Source: Gammaproteobacteria bacterium (GTDB lineage: Bacteria > Pseudomonadota > Gammaproteobacteria > Enterobacterales > Alteromonadaceae). From it: a DNA stretch of 44,144 bases. Under the pieces are notes generated by a model. The model made no database searches. It worked only from the letters and a program-made list of their open reading frames with translations, and had not been told where the DNA came from. The stretch covers positions 1 through 44,144 of the forward strand of contig JAAFAI010000034.1 of NCBI GenBank assembly GCA_018222405.1. Reading direction: 5' to 3'. How positions within the stretch are numbered: position 1 is the first letter of the stretch; every line of letters begins with the position of its first letter. The translations under genes and the position numbers were made by a program. This document shows, one piece after another, positions 7,984 to 17,247 of this stretch.

Positions 7984-10900
7984 AGCGCATTGCCTTAAGT
8001 GTATTGCTGATCCTTGCGGGTTGCTCAGGTGAGCCATCGGCATCAATGGGAAGTAAGACGCCGGATAAATCAACCGTTGTAACAAGTTCAGCAGATATAC
8101 ACACACAGTTTGCCGCACCGCCTAAAGAATATGGCCCCCATGCCTGGTGGCACTGGATGAATGGCGACGTAGATCCAGAGCAGGCAGTGGCCGATTTAAC
8201 CTGGTTATATGAACAAGGTATTGCAGGCGTACAGTTATTTGACGCGGGGATGGGCCCAGCGCCAGACAAACCCCTTACTTTTGGCAGCGATGCCTGGCGC
8301 GATGCGGTTAAGCTAAGTGCGGGTAAAGCCCAGTCTCTTGGTATGGACTTTGTGATCACTACGTCACCAGGCTGGAGCGCGACCGGTGGGCCATGGGTAA
8401 CGCAAGAACAGGCCATGAAAAAATGGGTGTGGTCTGTTACAACCATAAAAGGCGGGCAAACTCTCGACATTACCTTACCGCCATTGCCTGCCCATGCCGG
8501 GCCTTATCAGGATATTCCGCTGGCCGCGATGGGGCATGGTGGTCATGCGCAAGCCGACTTTGCTAAAGACGTAAAAGTACTGGCGTATCCGATACCAGAA
8601 TCCCCGGCTATTCAATTAACCACACCAACGCACCCTGAATTAACTTCGTTGTTAGCGGACGGCGCCTTTTGGCCCGCTACAAGTATTCAAACCGACCCAG
8701 ACGGTAATGTGGCGCTGGTTTTTGACAGTGGCAGCGCACAAACAAGCTATGGCGTCACCCTGGGCTTACCCGGCGCCAGAGGCTTTGGCTCTCCAAATCC
8801 GCCGGTGGCACGCTGGTATGCATGTGAAGACAAGCCAGCCAGCCGTTGTGAATTATTAAGTGAATTACCTGCTACCCGGGCACTCACGCGAACGGCCGCA
8901 TATCCTTCGGTAACTGCGCAGTATTTTAAACTGCAACTGGTACGCGACACAGCCCCTGGCTTTATCGACACATTGGGTTATGCCCCAGGGGCCAGCAAAT
9001 TGCCATTTCCTGCCCATGCCAGTCATTACGCTATATCAGAAGTGCAGTTGCATCACCGGGCGGTTATCCATTCTGGGGAAGAAAAGGCGGGTTTTGCCGC
9101 CGCACCGCGTTATTACCCTCTTGCAGCACCTGTTAGCAGCGAAGCAGGCATTCAGCCTGACAGCGTGATCGATTTAACGGCTAAAGTTAACTCAGCTGGT
9201 CAGTTGCAATGGCAGGTGCCAGAGGGTAACTGGCAGATTATGCGATTGGGCTATAGCCTCACCGGCCATGAAAATGGCCCAGCACAAAGTAACGCTACCG
9301 GTCTGGAAGTGGATAAGCTGGATGCCGCTTTAGTGCGTGAGTATCTGGATAGCTATTTTGCCCATTACCAAACCAGCGACGGTGAATTTTTCCCTGGGAT
9401 CACGGGTATTTTGAGTGATTCTATTGAGTCCGGGCCACAAAATGCCAGCGCAGCAATGCTCGATGAGTTAAGTGCCGTGTTGCATTACGATCCGGTAGCC
9501 TATTTACCGGCGCTGAGCGGTGAGGTAGTGGGAACTGCCGGAGAGACCGACAAATTCCTGTATGACCTGCGCCGATATGTGTCCGATACCTTAACGCAGG
9601 CACATTACGGCACCATCGCTAATTATGCCAGCGAGCACGGGTTAACCTATTACACCGAAGCACTGGAAGATCACCGCCCTCAACTGGGTAACGATTTGGA
9701 TATTCGCCTGGCAGGCGGCATTCCAATGGGCGCATTCTGGTATGTTGAGCCGGGTAAATCGCCTAAACCTACCTATATTGCCGACATTAAAGGCGCGGCG
9801 TCGGTGGCGGCGTTAAAAGGGTCAAACATAGTGGCAGTGGAAGCCATGACGACCTTTGGTCATCCCTGGGCCGTCGGGCCAAAAGAGCTAAAACGCGCGG
9901 CGGATTTGGCATTTGTACACGGCGGTAACCGCCTGATGCTGCACAGCTCGGTGCACCAAAGTGGCGGAGTTAACTACACGCCGGGTAAACCCATGATGCC
10001 GTTACTGGGGCATTATTTTAACCGCAACAATACCTGGGCGGGCATGGCTAAGCCCTGGATTGAGTATTTAACCCGCACGCAGTATTTGCTGCAACAAGGC
10101 CATCCCAGCGCCTCAGTGGGTTATTTTATTGGCGATGAAGCGCCGGTAACTTCTTTGTTTGGTGAAACTCAGCCACAGGTACCTCAAGGCTATGATTATG
10201 ATTACTTATCACCTGCCGGACTAGCTTTGTTAACGGTAACGCCGGAAGGCAAGTTACGCACCCGGCAAGGCACTGAGTACGCATTTTTATTCCTGGGCGG
10301 CGATTCAGAATTCCTCACTTTTAATTCACTAAAAGCCATAGAACGCCTCGCTACATCCGGTGCAACCATCGTTGGACAGTCACCCAAAGGCAGTCCGTCG
10401 CTCAATGACTCCGCGGATGACGTAGCGGCACTGATTAGCCGCATCTGGTCATTGCCGAATACGCTTGCACTCACCTCTATCAGCGAAGCCATTGAGGCGC
10501 TGAACCTGCCAGCACAATACCAAATGACAAGCGCTAAGCCAGACTCGGTATTGGTGGAAAACCGTTCGCTTGAACAGGGCGAGCTGTTGTTTGTGGTGAA
10601 TACCCATTCGCAAGCGCAGCACATTTCGGTTTCACTGCCAGATAAAGCAACCGGTGAGAATTCAACGGTATGGCAACTCGATGCGGTAACCGGCGAGCAG
10701 CGCGTGTTAACGCAGGTGAACGGAGGAGTAAGTATTACACTTGAGGCCTACGATTCCACATTCCTGTTGTTTGAAAGCTATGGCAATGGCAGTGGCGTAA
10801 GCAATGACTCACCAACACAGACTGCCTCCCTTTGGCAACAAGCCTTAACCGGTCCATGGCAGTTAAGTGGCGATGAGCACTACGGCACAGTACCAGCTCT

Positions 10901-11300
10901 CACACTTGCTGCGCTTACGCCCTTTTCTGAACTGGACGATATCGCCTGGCAGGGATACAGCGGCATTGCGCACTACCAGAGTGATTTTACCGTAAACCAG
11001 CAATGCGCCGGAGATCTGTATTTACAGGCAGATAGCGTGGGCGACCTGGCCGAAGTGTTAGTGAATGGCAAGCAAGCCGGGTATGTGTGGACACCGCCTT
11101 ATCGCATCAACATCACCGGTTTTATTCAGACCGGTCGCAATCAATTGCAAATAAATGTAGCGAATTACTGGGCCAACCGCTTGATAGCCCAGGCTAATCA
11201 GCAGCAAAGTCAGATGGGTTTTGCGCCTCACGTTTATCAGCAAGGAACAGCGCCGAGGATGGCTGGCCTTGCAGGCAATATTAAACTTGAATGTCAGTAG
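7980..11300 (+). CDS. GH106 alpha-L-rhamnosidase-like lipoprotein
   Basis: This 1106-residue protein has a lipoprotein signal ending in the lipobox LAGC (Cys15), so it should be membrane anchored. The GH106 signature is clear near the N-terminus: HAWWHWMNGDVDPEQAVADL, GIAGVQLFDAG, and then SPGWSATGGPWVTQEQAMKKW. Acidic residues in conserved-looking positions include E483 (LSDSIESG) and E560/E563 (YTEALEDH). A C-terminal galactose-binding-like jelly roll (VLVNGKQAGYVWTPPYRINIT) ends the protein, as is typical of the family. GH106 enzymes remove alpha-L-rhamnose from pectin side chains or from rhamnosylated natural products such as flavonoid glycosides. In this operon, rhamnosylated plant or algal glycosides are plausible substrates. 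The start overlaps the GH43 stop by 4 bp. To stay within the reporting limit, only partial motifs are quoted. Confidence 0.87.
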   Translation: MKRIALSVLLILAGCSGEPSASMGSKTPDKSTVVTSSADIHTQFAAPPKEYGPHAWWHWMNGDVDPEQAVADLTWLYEQGIAGVQLFDAGMGPAPDKPLTFGSDAWRDAVKLSAGKAQSLGMDFVITTSPGWSATGGPWVTQEQAMKKWVWSVTTIKGGQTLDITLPPLPAHAGPYQDIPLAAMGHGGHAQADFAKDVKVLAYPIPESPAIQLTTPTHPELTSLLADGAFWPATSIQTDPDGNVALVFDSGSAQTSYGVTLGLPGARGFGSPNPPVARWYACEDKPASRCELLSELPATRALTRTAAYPSVTAQYFKLQLVRDTAPGFIDTLGYAPGASKLPFPAHASHYAISEVQLHHRAVIHSGEEKAGFAAAPRYYPLAAPVSSEAGIQPDSVIDLTAKVNSAGQLQWQVPEGNWQIMRLGYSLTGHENGPAQSNATGLEVDKLDAALVREYLDSYFAHYQTSDGEFFPGITGILSDSIESGPQNASAAMLDELSAVLHYDPVAYLPALSGEVVGTAGETDKFLYDLRRYVSDTLTQAHYGTIANYASEHGLTYYTEALEDHRPQLGNDLDIRLAGGIPMGAFWYVEPGKSPKPTYIADIKGAASVAALKGSNIVAVEAMTTFGHPWAVGPKELKRAADLAFVHGGNRLMLHSSVHQSGGVNYTPGKPMMPLLGHYFNRNNTWAGMAKPWIEYLTRTQYLLQQGHPSASVGYFIGDEAPVTSLFGETQPQVPQGYDYDYLSPAGLALLTVTPEGKLRTRQGTEYAFLFLGGDSEFLTFNSLKAIERLATSGATIVGQSPKGSPSLNDSADDVAALISRIWSLPNTLALTSISEAIEALNLPAQYQMTSAKPDSVLVENRSLEQGELLFVVNTHSQAQHISVSLPDKATGENSTVWQLDAVTGEQRVLTQVNGGVSITLEAYDSTFLLFESYGNGSGVSNDSPTQTASLWQQALTGPWQLSGDEHYGTVPALTLAALTPFSELDDIAWQGYSGIAHYQSDFTVNQQCAGDLYLQADSVGDLAEVLVNGKQAGYVWTPPYRINITGFIQTGRNQLQINVANYWANRLIAQANQQQSQMGFAPHVYQQGTAPRMAGLAGNIKLECQ

Positions 11301-11332
11301 TGGCGTTATTAGTAAAAATACAGGAAAAGAGT

Positions 11333-13639
11333 GTGAAGAAGACAACTGAATTACAGGTAGATCGCCGACAATTTCTTAAGGGCTCGGTTGCCACTGCTAT
11401 CGTAGCCTCAATCGCCGGATGCGCATCACAGGTTCAAGGGCAGCAAGACAGTTATCTAATGAGCCTGATCGCCAAAATGACCCTGGCCGAAAAAGCCGGG
11501 CAACTGCATATGGATGGGGTGCTGTCACCTAAAATGGTGCAGCCTAATTTTCAGAAGATCAATCCGTTCACGCCTAACTTTACCCCGGAACAGGCCGCCG
11601 GATTACTCGCGGCTCAGCAGGCACAGATCCGCAGCGGGCAAATGGGCATGATGACTTCGCCGGAAGACATTGACTCGGTAGTGTATGCGCAAACCACCGC
11701 CGTAAAAGAAACCCGCTTAAAAATCCCGCTCATATTTGGTGCCGATATTATTCATGGTCATCATACGATCTATCCCATACCACTGGCTGAAGCAGCCAGT
11801 TTTGAACCGGAACTGGCCGAGCGAACAGCCCGTGCCTGTGCCGTAGAGGCAACTACCAACCTGGGTATCGATGTTACCTATGCGCCTATGGTGGATATTG
11901 CCCGCGACCAGCGCTGGGGCAGGGTAATGGAAGGAGCAGGAGAAGATGTTTTACTTGGGTCGCGATTTGCAGCTGCCCGGGTAAAAGGTTTTCAGGGTAA
12001 AGGCTTAACCGATCCTAAAGGCCTGCTGGCGTGCCCTAAACATTTCTTAGGGTATGGTGCGGCTGAATCCGGCCTGGATTACGCCGGTACGGCTATGTCT
12101 GACAGACTCTTGCACGAAGTCTATCTACCGCCATTTAAAGCGGCCTTTGATGCAGGGGCTATTTTTACCATGGCGGCATTTAACACCGTAGACGGCGTGC
12201 CCAGTACCGGCAATAAAGCGTTGTTAACCGACTTATTGCGCACTGAAATGGGCTTTAGTGGTGTGGTTATCTCCGATTTCCAGTCGGAGCTTGAACTCAT
12301 TAATCACGGCTTTGCCAAAGACGAGCGCGAAGCCGCTAAGCTGGCGCTGGACGCCGGATGCGACATAGGCATGGTCAGTGGTATTTACCCCAAGTATGTA
12401 CCACAACTGGTACAAAGTGGTGAGCTGGATGAAAAGATACTGGACCTGGCGGTTTACCGCATTCTGGATGTGAAAATGCGCGCCGGATTGTTTGACGATC
12501 CGTTCCTTCGGGTTGATCAGGCACATGCGGCAGACAAAGCGCCTGCCGCCCATTTGGCGCTCGCTCGCGAAGCCGGGCACAAATCCATTGTGCTGCTTAA
12601 AAATACCGGGCAACTATTACCCCTTGCCAGCACCGCCAAAGTCGCGCTTATCGGGCCGTTTGCCCGCGATACTAAAAATGTCGATGGTGCCTGGTCACCC
12701 TTTGCGCCACAGGTTGCCTCGGTGAGCCTGGCCGAAGGGTTTAAAGCGAAACTTGCGCCGTCTAATCTCATCATTGAGGACGGCTGTGGCATTTCAGAGG
12801 CTATCGAAGGCGGTATCGAGCGCGCAGTTGAAGCAGCATCAGCTGCTGATGTGGTGTTGCTGGCCGTGGGCGAGTCTGCTTCAATGTCGGGTGAAGCATC
12901 ATCCCGGGCGAGCATTACGCTGCCCGCGGTGCAACAGCAATTAGCAGAGGCGATAACATCGACGGGCAAGCCTGTTGTGGTGTTGCTGCGCAATGGCAGG
13001 GCTTTGGCACTTGAAGGCGCGGTGAAACAAGCTCAGGCCATAGTAGTAACCTGGTTCTTAGGCACGCAAAGCGGCCATGCTATTGCCGATATAGTGATGG
13101 GTGATGTGTCACCGTCGGGTCGATTACCGGTAACCTTTCCCATAGCATCGGGGCAGCAGCCCTACTACTACGCGCGGGAAAGTTCGGGCAGACCCACCCC
13201 AGTGGGCGAATCGCCGATGTTTAAATCACACTTTATTGGCATACCCGACGATCCGTTATACCCCTTTGGCTTCGGCCTGACGTATTCCACCATCGAATAC
13301 CATACTCCTACAGTTAACACGGCTTCAGTGAGCAAAAACGGCTCGGTTACGGTAAATGCGGTGATCACCAATACCGGTATGTACGCAGCAACCGAAGTCG
13401 TGCAATGCTATATGCAGGACCCTTACGCCAAAGTTGTGCAGCCTGTACGTAAATTGCTGGATTTTAAAAAGGTGACGTTACAGCCGGGAGAGCAGCAAAC
13501 GGTGAGCTTTACACTGTCGGCCAGTCAGTTTGCCTATCTGGATCAGAAGCTCAATAAGGTGCTGGAAAGCGGCAATATAAAACTGTGGGTAGCGCCCCAT
13601 GCCAGAGCCGGTGAGGCAGTTGAAATAGAGATTGTTTAG
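11333..13639 (+). CDS. Tat lipoprotein GH3 beta-glycosidase
   Basis: This 768-residue GH3 enzyme uses the GTG at 11333, preceded by AGGA at about 8 nt. An ATG at 11291 would overlap the previous gene and add residues unlike a signal. The N-terminus has a Tat motif (DRRQFLKGS) followed by a lipobox (SIAGC), so it is probably a Tat-exported lipoprotein. The TIM-barrel domain contains KHFLGYG and the nucleophile D315 in VVISDFQ. The alpha/beta sandwich and the C-terminal fibronectin-III-like domain are both present. GH3 members with this architecture are beta-glucosidases or beta-xylosidases. It is the last gene of the GH43-GH106-GH3 operon and is followed at once by a strong terminator. Confidence 0.9.
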   Translation: MKKTTELQVDRRQFLKGSVATAIVASIAGCASQVQGQQDSYLMSLIAKMTLAEKAGQLHMDGVLSPKMVQPNFQKINPFTPNFTPEQAAGLLAAQQAQIRSGQMGMMTSPEDIDSVVYAQTTAVKETRLKIPLIFGADIIHGHHTIYPIPLAEAASFEPELAERTARACAVEATTNLGIDVTYAPMVDIARDQRWGRVMEGAGEDVLLGSRFAAARVKGFQGKGLTDPKGLLACPKHFLGYGAAESGLDYAGTAMSDRLLHEVYLPPFKAAFDAGAIFTMAAFNTVDGVPSTGNKALLTDLLRTEMGFSGVVISDFQSELELINHGFAKDEREAAKLALDAGCDIGMVSGIYPKYVPQLVQSGELDEKILDLAVYRILDVKMRAGLFDDPFLRVDQAHAADKAPAAHLALAREAGHKSIVLLKNTGQLLPLASTAKVALIGPFARDTKNVDGAWSPFAPQVASVSLAEGFKAKLAPSNLIIEDGCGISEAIEGGIERAVEAASAADVVLLAVGESASMSGEASSRASITLPAVQQQLAEAITSTGKPVVVLLRNGRALALEGAVKQAQAIVVTWFLGTQSGHAIADIVMGDVSPSGRLPVTFPIASGQQPYYYARESSGRPTPVGESPMFKSHFIGIPDDPLYPFGFGLTYSTIEYHTPTVNTASVSKNGSVTVNAVITNTGMYAATEVVQCYMQDPYAKVVQPVRKLLDFKKVTLQPGEQQTVSFTLSASQFAYLDQKLNKVLESGNIKLWVAPHARAGEAVEIEIV

Positions 13640-13648
13640 AGGTTATTT

Positions 13649-13673
13649 GCGCTCCAACCGTGGAGCGCTTTTT
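13649..13673 (+). terminator. Rho-independent terminator of the glycosidase operon
   Basis: A perfect 8-bp stem GCGCTCCA/TGGAGCGC with a 4-nt loop is followed by five T residues, 10 bp after the GH3 stop codon. Confidence 0.9.
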
Positions 13674-13696
13674 ACATGTGCGTGAAAATTGCCTTT

Positions 13697-14680
13697 TTAA
13701 AACCTGTCTAAATCATTTGCTAACGAGACTTTACCTGAGAATCGTGAAGTAAGTGCGTTCGCAAAGTCCTCTGGAGAGTCAGTTACTTCCGGACTTGGCA
13801 CAAAGTGGGTTACCACGATTTCTTTGACCTTTGCCTGGTTCGCAATATCAGCAATCTCTTCGCCGGTGAGATGGTTTATGCGCATGCCGGCTACAATGCC
13901 CCGTTTTACCGCCTCTTTTCCATCCCCCATGAACTTATTGAGTTGTTCGGTAATCGCTGTCAGATTTACCATTTCTGTTACCAGCAAATCGGCGTCTGTG
14001 GCAAGTTTGATAATGGCGTCAGAAGGGCCGGTATCACCGGTGTAAACAATTGTGCGTTCAGCAGTTTGTATGCGGTACGACAGTGCTTTAGGTAGGCTGG
14101 TTAATTCAATTGAGGGTTTTGATTGATAGTGATCAGCCCCAAGCGCCGATACGGTAATATTCTCATCTTTATACACAACAACCGGGCTTTCAAATCCGGC
14201 TTCAATATCCTTCGCGTCGAAAGTACTGGCTAACGGAGCTTTAGCTGGCCCGCCGGTGGGGTAGGCTGCCAGAATAGTGGGAGCGTTGGCAGTGGCTAAT
14301 CCATTGCTGAGTTGCGCTGTTCCCTCTGGGCCAAAAATGTTGAGGATCCCCGGATAAAATGTCCAGTGGGTTACAATTACAGGGCCGAGATCTGCGTTAT
14401 GGTCGAGGTGATGATGTGACAGAAATACGGCTTTTACCTGCCGTTCCTGCAATCCTGCAAGCGCTAATTGCCGCTGCACGCCGTTACCCACATCAAACAA
14501 ATACACAGCATCGTTAACTACCAGTGCATTAGCGATTTGCGAACGGTGAGTTTGCACCGACGGACCGCCACTGGTGCCAAGGGTAACCCACTGATCGGCT
14601 GTAGAAGCAAAGGAAACAACAAATGACAGTGCAGATAATACAAGGGATTGAATAATTGCCAGTGTTGAATAACGCATCAT
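13697..14680 (-). CDS. Exported metallo-beta-lactamase-fold hydrolase
   Basis: This 327-residue protein has an N-terminal signal peptide (hydrophobic to about residue 26, ending near FAS-TAD). The metal-binding HxHxDH motif is H89-H90-H91-L92-D93-H94, and further ligands are likely in the GDTGPSD and VTHFVPS segments. The layout resembles the RNase Z/arylsulfatase-like branch of the fold rather than class B antibiotic lactamases. It is probably a periplasmic zinc hydrolase of unknown substrate, perhaps a lactone or ester. A second Met directly after the first has better spacing to the AGGA ribosome site and may be the true start. It lies downstream of a TetR gene on the same strand, with an 18+18-bp palindrome just before it. 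Confidence 0.85.
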   Translation of the reverse strand: MMRYSTLAIIQSLVLSALSFVVSFASTADQWVTLGTSGGPSVQTHRSQIANALVVNDAVYLFDVGNGVQRQLALAGLQERQVKAVFLSHHHLDHNADLGPVIVTHWTFYPGILNIFGPEGTAQLSNGLATANAPTILAAYPTGGPAKAPLASTFDAKDIEAGFESPVVVYKDENITVSALGADHYQSKPSIELTSLPKALSYRIQTAERTIVYTGDTGPSDAIIKLATDADLLVTEMVNLTAITEQLNKFMGDGKEAVKRGIVAGMRINHLTGEEIADIANQAKVKEIVVTHFVPSPEVTDSPEDFANALTSRFSGKVSLANDLDRF

Positions 14681-14688
14681 GATCCTAA

Positions 14689-14730
14689 AACATTAAATTA
14701 ATATTATCATTCTAATATTAATTTAATGTT
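14689..14730. promoter_or_regulatory. Perfect 18-bp inverted repeat upstream of the MBL gene
   Basis: AACATTAAATTAATATTA and its exact reverse complement flank a 6-nt spacer (TCATTC). The 42-bp element is nearly all A+T and begins 9 bp upstream of the MBL start, just before its ribosome site. It may be an operator for the adjacent TetR repressor or a transcript hairpin controlling translation. The centre contains TAGAAT-like sequence, which is also found in the MFS promoter palindrome at 15813. Confidence 0.75.
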
Positions 14731-14779
14731 AAAAGAAATAGATTTTTATTTTAGCGAAGTAGCAAAAGCGGCCGTTTGC

Positions 14780-15439
14780 TTACTCTTTTAGGTTATCCGG
14801 ATGACCCAACAAATAATGCAAAGTGATTTGGCTCAGGTCGTCGAGTAATTCTTCCCAGTCACCTTCACCGGAAACGCCATCCATGATACCCAGGCCTAAG
14901 TAACGAGCCAGCGCGGCGTACACGACTTTGAATATATGATCGACGGCACGCGCCGGGTCTGGCTGAGAGATCTCTTCCTTGCGTTCCAGCAAAAGTTGTA
15001 TGAAATCCGCAATATTTTGTGCGGCATGGGTTTTACCATAGCTCGCTACCACTTCATCCACGGCGCTGATTTCCATAAGAGGGCGTAAAATGCCTTTGTG
15101 GGTTTTGAGCAGGTTAGCATATTCAGTAATCACTTCCGGTACCAGCAAACGCAGCTTGAGTTGTTTGCGGCGAATACGGGTGATCACCATGGCCGTTTCC
15201 ACTTCCAGCGTTTCCAGTTCGCGAACTTGTAACAGTCGAATCAGGTCTTCTTTACTCTTGAAGCGGTTGTATATAGAACCTATGGAAACTTTGGCGCGTT
15301 TACTTACTTCCTGTAGGGTGAAATCTTTATAGCCGTTTTCTGTCAGTAACTCACATGCCGCATTGAGCAAGCGTTCTAAAGACGCTTTACTACGATTCTG
15401 TTTGGGTTCTTTTAAATAATTTTTAGGGGCTGCGGTCAC
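14780..15439 (-). CDS. TetR-family transcriptional regulator
   Basis: This 219-residue protein has an N-terminal helix-turn-helix of the TetR type (about residues 20-65: LLNAACELLTENGYKDFTLQEVSKRAKVS and then the GSIYNRFKSKEDL segment). An all-helical ligand-binding domain follows. The GTG start is preceded by AGGA at 7 nt. It is divergent from the MFS/C-deglycosidase operon and upstream of the MBL gene. Palindromes in both flanking control regions share a TAGAAT half-site, suggesting that it represses both and is released by an imported aromatic glycoside or its aglycone. The ligand is unknown. Confidence 0.9.
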   Translation of the reverse strand: MTAAPKNYLKEPKQNRSKASLERLLNAACELLTENGYKDFTLQEVSKRAKVSIGSIYNRFKSKEDLIRLLQVRELETLEVETAMVITRIRRKQLKLRLLVPEVITEYANLLKTHKGILRPLMEISAVDEVVASYGKTHAAQNIADFIQLLLERKEEISQPDPARAVDHIFKVVYAALARYLGLGIMDGVSGEGDWEELLDDLSQITLHYLLGHPDNLKE

Positions 15440-15868
15440 GCTATATTCCTGACGTTGGGGCTAAAATGATTTGAAATTCATATTAGAATACATCGTTCGC
15501 TTTTGGATGTTAATAAAAAGTTTGATGCTTTTGGTTCTGATCATTCTACGTGATCTTTGCAATACCCTGAAAAATACTAGAATTCGTTTTTACCTTTCTC
15601 AATCAGAGCGCTTGTCATTTTCTGTGGCTTGCACAAATTCTATTGGTACTGGTAGTGATAGACTATTTATCAATTTGAATTTGTTTAATAGTTTGAATTT
15701 AAAGAATATTTATAAATTTAATTCAAGTGAGCCATTGTACAGTTGGCGCACATACTCCGATATGTTACAGCTTGTAAAAAATTAATTAACGAAATTGTCT
15801 TGACTCATTTTTTAGAATACTTATTCTATAAAATAATTTCGAGTAGTTAACTGCAGGATAGGTTGCAG
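15440..15868. promoter_or_regulatory. Divergent TetR/MFS control region
   Basis: This 429-bp AT-rich stretch has no convincing gene. A 104-codon frame at 15471 lacks a ribosome site and looks compositionally random. The region holds the promoter and operator at 15800-15828, and near the TetR start a TTAGAATAC half-site (about 15482-15490) that could serve autoregulation. Confidence 0.6.
15800..15828 (+). promoter_or_regulatory. Promoter with overlapping operator for the MFS/C-deglycosidase operon
   Basis: A TTGACT box (15800-15805) is followed after 16 bp by TATTCT (15822-15827) as a candidate -10. The palindrome TAGAATACTTATTCTA (15813-15828; 7-bp arms around CT) covers the spacer and the -10, which is the usual placement for a TetR repressor site. 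The start codon lies about 40 bp downstream. Confidence 0.6.
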
Positions 15869-17095
15869 ATGAGCAAGATTTTCGACTTTTTTAAGCGTTT
15901 AACCCTGGTGCCCCAAGGGCTGATTATTGTGATATCGGCGTTTTTGCCGTTATTTGCCATTGTGTCTATGTTTCCGGCATTGCCCTCCATAATCGATCAC
16001 TTTAAAGATCACCCAAATGCAAGGGATCTGGTACCGCTTATGGTGTCTGCACCCGGACTGGCAATTGCGCTAACGGCGTCATTTGCCGGCATTCTGGTAG
16101 ACAAATTCGGCCGGGTGAAACCCTTGTTGTGGGCAACGTTTTTCTACGGCGTGTTTGGTATTGCACCGTTTTTCCTCACCGACCTGTACATGATGATGGG
16201 TAGTCGTTTTCTGCTAGGTTTCTCTGAAGCCATTATAATTACTGCGGTTAACACGCTGATTGCCGATTACTGGGAAGATGAAGGTCGCCGCGACTGGTTA
16301 TTCCTGCAAGGTCTTGCTGGCCCATTCCTTGGTGCAATTGTAATTCGCCTGGCTGGCCCGGCTACTGAAATCCAGTGGAACGGTGTGTTTATTATTTATG
16401 GTGTGGCATTCCTGGTATTTGCTTTGATGCTGCGTTACTTAACCGAGCCAGCAAAGAAATCGCATGCCAACGCACAGGCTCAACAAGCACCTGCGATGGC
16501 AAAAACACCGTTTCCGGTTGTTACCATGGCGATGATTGGCGGCGTTACGCTACTGGCTTCTGCACTGTACTACGTGTTTATTATTTCGGGTGGGCTGGTA
16601 TTCAGAGAAATTGGCGTCACGGAGCCTTCTCGTATCAGTGAACTGTCGGCTATTCCCAGCTTATTTGTCATGGTGGGCGCGCTGATATTCAGACTGCTGG
16701 GTAAACAGTCCAATGCTATCCAACTCGGCGCGTTCTTTTTTGTGCTGTGCAGTGGATTACTCATTATGGGCATGGCTGACTCTGTACCAATGCTGGTGGC
16801 TGGTCTGGTAATTCAGCAAACCGGCGCTGGCATGTCAGTACCTTGTTTAATCGCATGGACACAAACCAAAGTCCCAGCACAGCACCGCGGTCGCGGCATG
16901 GGAATTTGGGCATCGTGCTTCTTCTTTGGTCAGTTTTCCAGCCCTTGGCTGGTGGCAAGGCTGGAAGAAACAACCAGTTCCGTTCAGGGTGCATTCGAAG
17001 TGGCCGGTTATGTGGGGATTGCCGCAGCCGTAGTGGCGTTGATTGCACACTTTGGCAGCAGGGCAAAAGGCCAGCCTGTCCCTACTCAACGTTAA
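15869..17095 (+). CDS. MFS transporter
   Basis: This roughly 408-residue major facilitator protein has about 12 transmembrane segments. The loop 2-3 motif appears as GILVDKFGRVKPLLW. The ATG at 15869 is chosen over an upstream TTG because the ribosome site (AGG) is 6 nt away. It is the first gene of the operon carrying the C-glycoside deglycosidase, so it probably moves the glycoside (or the C3-oxidised glycoside) into the cytoplasm, where the deglycosidase acts. It is clearly related in layout to a second MFS protein at 30577-31803 (both near 408 residues, with matching 'SEAIIIT/CEAIVIT' segments), suggesting that the two carry related aromatic substrates. Confidence 0.88.
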   Translation: MSKIFDFFKRLTLVPQGLIIVISAFLPLFAIVSMFPALPSIIDHFKDHPNARDLVPLMVSAPGLAIALTASFAGILVDKFGRVKPLLWATFFYGVFGIAPFFLTDLYMMMGSRFLLGFSEAIIITAVNTLIADYWEDEGRRDWLFLQGLAGPFLGAIVIRLAGPATEIQWNGVFIIYGVAFLVFALMLRYLTEPAKKSHANAQAQQAPAMAKTPFPVVTMAMIGGVTLLASALYYVFIISGGLVFREIGVTEPSRISELSAIPSLFVMVGALIFRLLGKQSNAIQLGAFFFVLCSGLLIMGMADSVPMLVAGLVIQQTGAGMSVPCLIAWTQTKVPAQHRGRGMGIWASCFFFGQFSSPWLVARLEETTSSVQGAFEVAGYVGIAAAVVALIAHFGSRAKGQPVPTQR

Positions 17096-17247
17096 CATTA
17101 ATATTCGGATTCGTCGCTTGCACATCAATGCGGCGGCGAATACCGGACACCTGCAACTGTTAATTTAACAGGTGAGGGCAATGCAGGGCCAACGCGCGAG
17201 CTAATTACTCGCAAAGCAGACACATGAAAACGCTATCGGAGATAGTT

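Noticed and set aside
7907..8470. Long antisense open frame (187 codons) on the minus strand
   Set aside because: It lies wholly opposite the GH43 and GH106 genes, has no ribosome site and encodes low-quality, Pro/Cys-rich sequence without a family signature.
12517..12993. Antisense open frame (158 codons) inside the GH3 gene
   Set aside because: Ser/Ala-rich shadow of the GH3 coding frame, with no start signal.
13697..14680. Antibiotic-resistance metallo-beta-lactamase
   Set aside because: The HxHxDH pattern with RNase Z/arylsulfatase-like spacing and the extra inserts do not match class B lactamases.
15471..15785. 104-codon frame in the TetR/MFS intergenic region
   Set aside because: AT-rich, no ribosome site and no recognisable domain; the region is better explained as a divergent promoter.
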